From NCBI RefSeq assembly GCF_032854445.1, contig NC_088304.1, positions 18,489,704-18,553,703 on the forward strand: 64,000 bases of DNA. The letters are read 5' to 3'. The notes beneath the pieces are model-generated. The model was not told the origin of the DNA, ran no database searches, and was given only the letters and a program-made list of their open reading frames with translations. The position numbers and the translations under genes were made by a program. The DNA is from Liolophura sinensis (taxonomy: Eukaryota; Mollusca; Polyplacophora; Chitonida; Chitonidae). Within the stretch, counting starts at the first letter, position 1. The number at the start of each line of letters is the position of its first letter. This document shows positions 57,589-64,000 of this stretch, one piece after another.

Positions 57589-58032
57589 TTTGGTGGTTTG
57601 TGTTATACGTCACTTTTGGGAATTGGCCTTGCGATTATTTACCTTAGTGACATGCCAAAAAGTTTTCACTTACACGATGGCGATCAGCTTTATTTTATAA
57701 TCAGGCAGATTCATGAATATCTGTGTTCGTGGCTTTTTCCCCCGTTTTGTCATGAGTATCTTTGTTCGTGGCTTTTTCCCCCGTTTTGTCATGAGTATCT
57801 GTGTTCGTGGCTTTTTCCCCCGTTTTGGGGTGGTGGCGTGGACGACGGTGCTGACCAATGACTGGACCAATCACCTCCCAAGCGCTCCAAAATCTGACCA
57901 ATCACCCACCTGGCACCCAAAGCGTCTTTTTTTGCACAATTTGTGCCGTACTTTATACTTTAAATATATTCTTAGGTCTTTGGTCGTTTGTGTTATACGT
58001 CGTTTTTGGAATTGGCCTTGCGATTATTAACC
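57589..58032. repeat. direct-repeat pair flanking a 39-bp x3 repeat
   Basis: 57,589-57,640 and 57,976-58,032 share 'tctttggt.gtttgtgttatacgtc.tttt.ggaattggccttgcgattatt'. Between them 57,711-57,828 holds three 39-bp units ('tcatgagtatctgtgttcgtggc' plus 'tttttcccccgttttg'), in frame as a 13-codon repeat by chance of length. Confidence 0.85.
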
Positions 58033-59129
58033 GGGAGTATCCTCATTGGTTGGCTGGTACGCCTATACCCCTAAGCCTACGAATGTCTATTTTGATGCAT
58101 AGATATCCTCACCGACAGACAATTGCCAAGACTGTCACTAGAAATTTCTGTCGTGTGTGGGATTGGAAAGTCTACCAGCGTCCTCAACACAAACAAGTGA
58201 CATTTTTTCCCCATCAGACTTCGCACGGCTAACATATGAGTTCCAATCAAATTCAAAATCGTTTCTCAGACGATCGGCACTTATATGCAATGTCCACTCT
58301 CCGTTACTTTGTCGCTACATACCGATATATGTTACTTGAGCTCTTAACAATGTACGGGATCATTATATATCGAACGGAGACATGGTGCATTGGTTTCAAT
58401 TCCTTGTCCTGGTGCCATGCAGTGTTTCCGTCAAAAACAAAACAGTGTTAAAACACATGTAGTTAATCTTTGTGGAATTGACATCATAGAGGGCGCTGTT
58501 TGTAGTGAATGTTTTGTGCACAGTACAGCTTATTATATACACAAACTTGTACATAATGTATACTGTACACCCATACAGTTCTACAGGCATATTCAGTGGT
58601 AATAAAATGTGAAGCAGTATGTAGGTATAAATCCAGGAGCCTGTATGAATTTTATAATCTCAAGTGCGACCTCTGTCTATGTAACCTCTACGAAGTCAGC
58701 ATGAAAATTATATAACAATACACCTATCATCAGCTGATCATCTACATTAGCTAATGATGACTTCACAACATCGACCGTGTTCCCAATCTGTAGGTTACAA
58801 GCGTGGAAGTTTAAACTGTACATTGTACTATATATGCTCGGCGTATGCTTGTACAATAGTCCCTAGTAGTAGGTAAGTATTAGGTATTAGGCTTGAATTT
58901 AAATTTTAAATTGTTGAGCAGAAAAACATGCTTGTTGTTATAACACGAAGACACGATCAGTTTGCCGCAAATAAGTTCGCAACAAATGGTTCATGAACAC
59001 CATAAGGTCAAGGCCTTCCAGCAGAGCTCCTTTATCGTTATGCTCTGAGTGTTCCCAGCAGCAGTTGACATTTGACGCGGGGGAGTGGGGTATATAATTC
59101 GACGGTTTCCGGAAGTAGACGTACAGATG
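58033..59129. other. no gene seen
   Basis: Several overlapping short frames, none with family features or splice context. Confidence 0.35.
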
Positions 59130-59330
59130 AAGAAACCAGAGTGCCAATGGTAAACCACCGACCATTTGGAAGTTACTGAGGAACTATGAGATACAGATAT
59201 GTGAACCACATTGGTGGAAGACATGTATTCTTCAAAGGAGACTGCAGAAACGGCCATATCAGGGTTGTACAAATTCCCTGTCCAAGGCAGGGTTTGAACC
59301 TCTTGTGTCCTAGCGATTATTGGCATTCCT
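59130..59330. repeat. SINE group C-like, diverged
   Basis: 'agttactgaggaactatgagatacagatatgtgaaccacattggtggaag' matches the body at 33,265-33,320 ('agttactgaggag...catgtgacc...gcgcacca'). Borders unclear. Confidence 0.45.
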
Positions 59331-59544
59331 TGCCTCTCTGTACTACTATTCCTCATGGAAATTTATTTAATAATGTTGGACCAATAATTGTTTCGGTGTA
59401 TGCGAAAATCGGACACTCCTGGGTTACAGGGAAATACAACAACAGCGCAAATGTAATAATATAGTTTCTCTCCTAAAGTTTAGAAAACGTATCTTTTTGT
59501 TTTTGTGATTTTATAGAACAGAGGTATCATCAAGACATGCGGCT

Positions 59545-59812
59545 CGGGTGACATTTATGGATAAAAACAACTTTCATGTGGAACCGTGACCTGCAAATTC
59601 CCACGATTTAGCTGCTATTGACAACGTTTGAGAGGACATGAACCGACACTCGAAGCGACGTCAGCCCCAAAAGGTTGACGCAATGGACAGAGACGTAACC
59701 AGCGCGGATTTGGGCGGAGTTTACACAAGCATTCTTTGCTCGTCTGGTGACTTCAGTGAGACGGAGATGATCATAAATTATCGACGTTCGTGGTGGACAC
59801 ACCCGTTACCTG
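59545..59812 (+). pseudogene. Tc1-like transposase C-terminal remnant
   Basis: The plus-strand frame around 59,597-59,812 reads HDLAAIDNV-stop-EDMNRHSKRRQPQ, then VDAMDRDVTSADL, and ends with RRS.WTHP. This tracks the Tc1 transposase C-terminus (sPDLnPIEnvWd.mnr.vrrr..qp.tld.l......W...p......l..SmrrR....i...GGhTrY). A TGA replaces the Trp codon and at least one frame change follows. It ends exactly where the repeat arm at 59,813 begins. Confidence 0.65.
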
Positions 59813-61360
59813 ACTAGTGCAAGTAACAGACGTGTCTGCATTTTTGACAAAACATTTTTGACGCCGTAGCAAGTAGCAGACGTTCTAAGATGGCATTAAA
59901 TAAAAAGAATGAACAACATTTTGTCGATTAATCGCCTTTTCGGGGCGTCTGCTACTTGCACTCTATGTTTTCTTGACCCTGTAAGTGGCCCTATAAAGTA
60001 TGTTTTGAACTAAGCAAATGGCATTTTTAAGAAAGCATTTTTGACACCGTAACAAGTAGCAGACGGTCTAAGATGGCATTAAATATTAAGAATAAAGAAC
60101 ATACTGTCGATTAATTGCCTTTCTAGGGCGTCTGCGACTTGAACTGTATGTTTCTTGGCCCTATAAGTGGCCCTATAAAGTATGTTTTGAACTAAGCAAA
60201 TGGCATTTTTAAGAAAGCATTTTTGACACCGTAACAAGTAGCAGACGGTCTAAGATGGCATTAAATATTAAGAATAAAGAACATACTGTCGATTAATTGC
60301 CTTTCTAGGGCGTCTGCGACTTGAACTGTATGTTTCTTGGCCCTATAAGTGGCCCTATAAAGCGTGTTTTGAAGTAAGCAAATGGCTGTTTTGAAAAGGC
60401 ATTTTTGATACCGTAGCAAGTACCAGACGGTTTAAGATGGCATTAAATAAGAAGAATGAACAACATTCTGTCGATTAATCACCTTTTCAGTTCGTCTGCA
60501 GCTTGCACTGAGTGTGTGTGTTTTTTTTTACCCTGTAAGTGGCCATATAAAGCCTGTTTTGAACTAATCGAATGGCATTTTTAAGAAAGCATTTTTGACA
60601 CCGTAACAAGTAGCACACGGTCTAAGATGGCATTAAATATTACAAATGAACAACATACTGTCGATTAATTACCTTTTCAGTGCGTCTGCGACTTGCACTA
60701 GTCAGGCATCTTTCTCGTGAAATGAATTTTTAGAGGACATTTTGTATGAGCACGGTCTAAGATGGCACTGAATATAAAGATTAAACAAGACACTGTCCTT
60801 AATTACCCATTACTGGGCGTCTGCGATTTGCCTTGCATCTGTTGTGACTGCTGGTTTCCTGAGCACAACTACGCACCTTTACATACGTACACAGTTTCAG
60901 TTATGTTGCAAACGAAATGCCCTTTGACACTGTGACAAGTTGCTGACTTGATGAATATTCACTAAAGGACCTTTAGGACTTGAACTGTATGAACTGTATG
61001 AACTGGATGAAGTGTATGACCGTAGAAATGTACCTCTAGGGCCGGTCATAGTTTAAAGAACACCCATTTCAAGAAGGTATTTTTTGGACACTAAAATCGT
61101 TCGAAATGTGAAACTATAGTTTATGTTTCCAACATTGTAGACTTGCAGTAATAATAGAATTTGTGTCTTTTTGGGTGAATTTTTAACTACATAAATAGCA
61201 CTCTTTCACACGTGTAGCATTTATGTACAATATATACCTATAACCAGCTAAATGGTGTTTTACAAAGTAAAGTTGACACAGTATTGCAACACAACATTCT
61301 GCTCCATATTCGCAGCTGCACGAGCTGCATTCTGGCGAATCTTGTGCCAACTTTACCGAG
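59813..61360. repeat. solo arm of the hairpin-ended element, expanded
   Basis: Same orientation and order as the right arm at 43.15-43.9 kb. It has about five subterminal units of 180-190 bp, spaced by 'ttttgacaccgtaacaagtagcagacggtctaag' at about 59,865, 60,045, 60,227, 60,409 and 60,599. The single-copy part follows ('gcaaacgaaatgccctttgacac', 'aaagaacacccatttcaagaagg'). The terminal palindrome at 61,270-61,355 has lost about 25 bases of one strand. Units 2 and 3 (about 60,000-60,350) are nearly identical. No core genes are attached. Confidence 0.85.
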
Positions 61361-61679
61361 CTCGTTTTGGTACATGTATGAACATGATACTCTTCGCTTT
61401 AGGAGACGACTTGTGTCACGCTTGCCCTATATTTACATTCTCTGATAAAGAGAGAATCTGTAAACTTACGTGTTGGTACCAGTGTGTAGTGCGTCTGATA
61501 TTCTGTCACCACAAAACCCCTTCACGGCGCATTTGTATGTTCCCTCCAAGCCAACTGGCCCCTGACCAACGAGATCACATTTAAACCCAAGCACCTCTCG
61601 CTGGTTTGTCGGATGCCTGCCAACTTTATTCCGGGGCACTTAGGTTTCCTGACTGTCGTCGTATATTTACGCAGAATAT
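61361..61679. other. no gene seen
   Basis: Short unique stretch with a possible group B SINE tail remnant near 61,580-61,600 ('tttaaacccaagcacc'). No coding support. Confidence 0.3.
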
Positions 61680-62560
61680 TGCGACTAAAGAATATCATTG
61701 TGACAGTAGTACATTATTGTAAATGCAATATTTCCTTGTCACTACAGTATATCTTTGTGACAGCAGTATGTCACTTTGACAACCGTATATCATTGTGACT
61801 GCAATATATCACTGTGACAGCAGTATATAATTGTGATAGCAGTATATCATTGTGACAACCGTATATCATTGTGACAGCAGTATATCATTGTGACAGCAGT
61901 GTATCAATGTCACTGCAATATATCCTTGTGACAGCAGTATGTAATTGTGACAGCAATATATCATTGTGACTGCAGTATATCATTGTGGCAGCAGTATATC
62001 TTTGTGATAGAAGTATACCCTTGTTACTTCAGTATATGATTGTGACTGCAGAATATGATTGTGACAACAGAATATCATACTGACAGCAGTATCTCACTTT
62101 GACTATAGAATATCGCTGTGATATCATTGTTACTGCAGTATATCACTCTGACAGCAGTATATCATTGTGACAGCAGAATATCACTGTGACAGCATTATAT
62201 CATTGTGACTAGTATATCACTGTAAATTCAGTATATCATTATGACAGCAATATATTATTGTGACAGCAATGTATCCTTGTGACTCCAGTATATCGTGTGA
62301 CAGCAGTATATCATTGTAAAAGAAGTGTAACATTGTCATTGCAATATATCTCTGTGAATGCAGTATATCACTGTGACAGCAGTATATCACTGTGACAGCA
62401 TTATATCACTGTGACAGCAGTGTATCACCGTGAGGGCAGTATATCACGGCTACAGCAGCATATCATTGTGACAGCAGTATATCACTGTGACAGCAGTGTA
62501 TCACCGTGAGGGCAGTATACCACGGCTACAGCAGTATATCATTGTGACAGCAGTATATCA
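61680..62560. repeat. 19-bp minisatellite, diverged part
   Basis: Around 45 variable units of 'gtgacagcagtatatcatt'. Confidence 0.93.
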
Positions 62561-63125
62561 TTGTGACAGCTGTACATCGTTGTGGCAGTGGTATACCATG
62601 GTGACAACAGTATATCATTGTTATAACAGTAGGTCCTTGTGACTGCTGTACGTCGCTGTGACAGTGGTATACCATGGTGACAACAGTATATCATTGTGAT
62701 AACAGTAGGTCCTTGTGACTGTTGTACGTCGCTGTGACAGTGGTATACCATGGTGACAACAGTATATCATTGTTATAACAGTAGGTCCTTGTGACTGTTG
62801 TACGTCGCTGTGACAGTGGTATACCATGGTGACAACAGTATATCATTGTTATAACAGTAGGTCCTTGTGACTGCTGTACGTCGCTGTGACAGTGGTATAC
62901 CATGGTGACAACAGTATATCATTGTTATAACAGTAGGTCCTTGTGACTGTTGTACGTCGCTGTGACAGTGGTATACCATGGTGACAACAGTATATCATTG
63001 TGATAACAGTATGTCCTTGTGACTGTTGTGCGTCGCTGTGACAGTGGTATACCATGGTGACAACAGTATATCATTGTTATAACAGTAGATCCTTATGACT
63101 GCTGTACCTTGTTGTGACAGTGGTA
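62561..63125. repeat. 76-bp higher-order repeat of the 19-bp minisatellite
   Basis: Four 19-bp subunits have become a 76-bp unit ('gtcgctgtgacagtggtat', 'accatggtgacaacagtat', 'atcattgttataacagtag', 'gtccttgtgactgttgtac') repeated about seven times with very few changes. Matching points fall exactly 76 bp apart from 62,600 to 63,055. Confidence 0.95.
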
Positions 63126-63189
63126 TACCATGGTGACAGCAGTCCCCTTTATCTTTCTGTGACAGCAGTGCCAGTATTGTAGCTTCTCA

Positions 63190-63360
63190 AACAGTCTCTC
63201 CGGCCGTACGTGGGAAGGTCTGGCAGCAAACTGCGGATGGTCGTGGGTTTCCCCCGGGCTGTGCCCGGTTTTCTCCCACCATAATGCTGGCCGCCGTCGT
63301 ATAAGTGAAATATTCTTGAGTACGGCGTAAAACACCAGTCAAATAAATCGAATAAATAAA
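63190..63360 (+). repeat. SINE group A, head missing
   Basis: 'ctctccggccgtacgtgggaaggtctggcagcaaactgcggatggtcgtggg' through 'gtataagtgaaatattcttgagtacggcgtaaaacaccagtcaaataaa'. It begins where the 19-bp repeat ends. Confidence 0.9.
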
Positions 63361-64000
63361 TCAAACAGCAGTGACGTTTCTAGCACGGACCTACTCATAT
63401 ACATCTACTTTCTTCACCATCGACTGAAACACAAATTCAGGAAATGCAACATCAAGCTAGATGGCAACAATAGTTTTTATTTTACGACAATATTTCTCCA
63501 AGTGCAATAAAGCACAGTCCACGAAGTCAAGGTGATATGTAAGATAAAATAAAAATGCAAAGTAACGCAAGTTCATAAAGCGTCCAGAGTATCACATAGG
63601 AGTGTAAGTATGACAGGCTTTTTTTTGGTAATATTATTTTTTTTTAGGTAATGCTTAAAGAAAACAAATCATTTAAGGGGAAAAAAGGCCGTATGAAAAG
63701 ATTTAATAAAAACAATTAAGCAGCTGTTACACTCACAAAACTGAAAAAGAAAGATTATCAGACCACAGATTTTTGAAAGACATATAACCGTTCATGTTAG
63801 ACATATACGCAATGAAACGTCGACATAATAACCACATATCCATTAAACTTTGTTACTTGAGTGCAGTAGCTGGTGATATTTTGCACCATATGTAGGCAAC
63901 ACTCACGGAATGCATCACTCAAAAGGCATTTAAATATACATGTACGGCATTCACGTAAGTTTACAGCATATCTAATGCACAAAATTATTTAAATTATTAG
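63361..64000. other. no gene seen
   Basis: AT-rich unique sequence to the window end; no exon or element recognised. Confidence 0.4.

Noticed and set aside
59165-59464. Coding gene opposite the group C SINE
   Set aside because: Overlapping frames on both strands lie over a diverged SINE body; no family features.
62539-63055. Series of similar minus-strand frames of 68-70 codons
   Set aside because: They recur every 76 bp and are simply the higher-order repeat read in different frames.

Overview
The window looks like eukaryotic, non-coding-rich animal DNA, most likely from a mollusc. It has short exons with GT/AG borders and no operons. It carries many copies of tRNA-headed SINEs of the kind I associate with molluscan genomes, plus C-type lectin and PAN/apple exons typical of invertebrate secreted-lectin families. 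The species assignment is inference.

Genes. On the minus strand there is a cluster of C-type lectin-like (CTLD) genes. Gene 2 can be followed over four exons: a signal peptide at 38.36 kb, CTLD halves at 35.35 and 33.69 kb, and a C-terminal PAN-like exon at 32.5 kb. All its introns are phase 1. Gene 1 shows the two CTLD exons at 4.09 and 1.47 kb and runs off the left edge. Between them lie a PAN-like terminal exon at 17.4 kb, a second PAN-like exon at 25.5 kb made by a 7-kb duplication, and a dead CTLD exon at 11.4 kb. A separate minus-strand gene (51.75-49.25 kb) has three coding exons with matching phases. It encodes a predicted 346-residue secreted protein with a PAN-like module and a C-terminal half I do not recognise.

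Mobile DNA. A decayed DIRS-type retroelement (gag-like, RT, RNase H, tyrosine recombinase pieces) occupies about 9.3-6.8 kb. A Penelope-type RT fragment lies at 21.1 kb and is duplicated at 28.1 kb. A Crypton-derived DUF3504/KIAA1958-like recombinase pseudogene occupies 48.1-46.6 kb. A Tc1-like transposase remnant sits at 59.5 kb. At least three SINE groups are scattered throughout, several with exact target-site duplications. Two inverted-repeat MITE types are also present.

The most unusual object is at 39.1-43.9 kb. A 3-kb core with three decayed ORF blocks of possible virus-like or selfish-element origin is flanked by long inverted arms of 180-190-bp repeats. Each arm ends in a palindrome of about 105-115 bp. 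A lone expanded arm occurs at 59.8-61.4 kb.

Repeats. A 7.0-kb tandem duplication (18,717-25,718 and 25,719-32,717) appears to differ only by a few homopolymer lengths. Minisatellites lie at 10.9, 25.0/32.0, 44.3-46.0, 48.7, 54.2-56.5 and 61.7-63.1 kb. The one at 25/32 kb runs into, and seems to derive from, the 3' end of the PAN exon.
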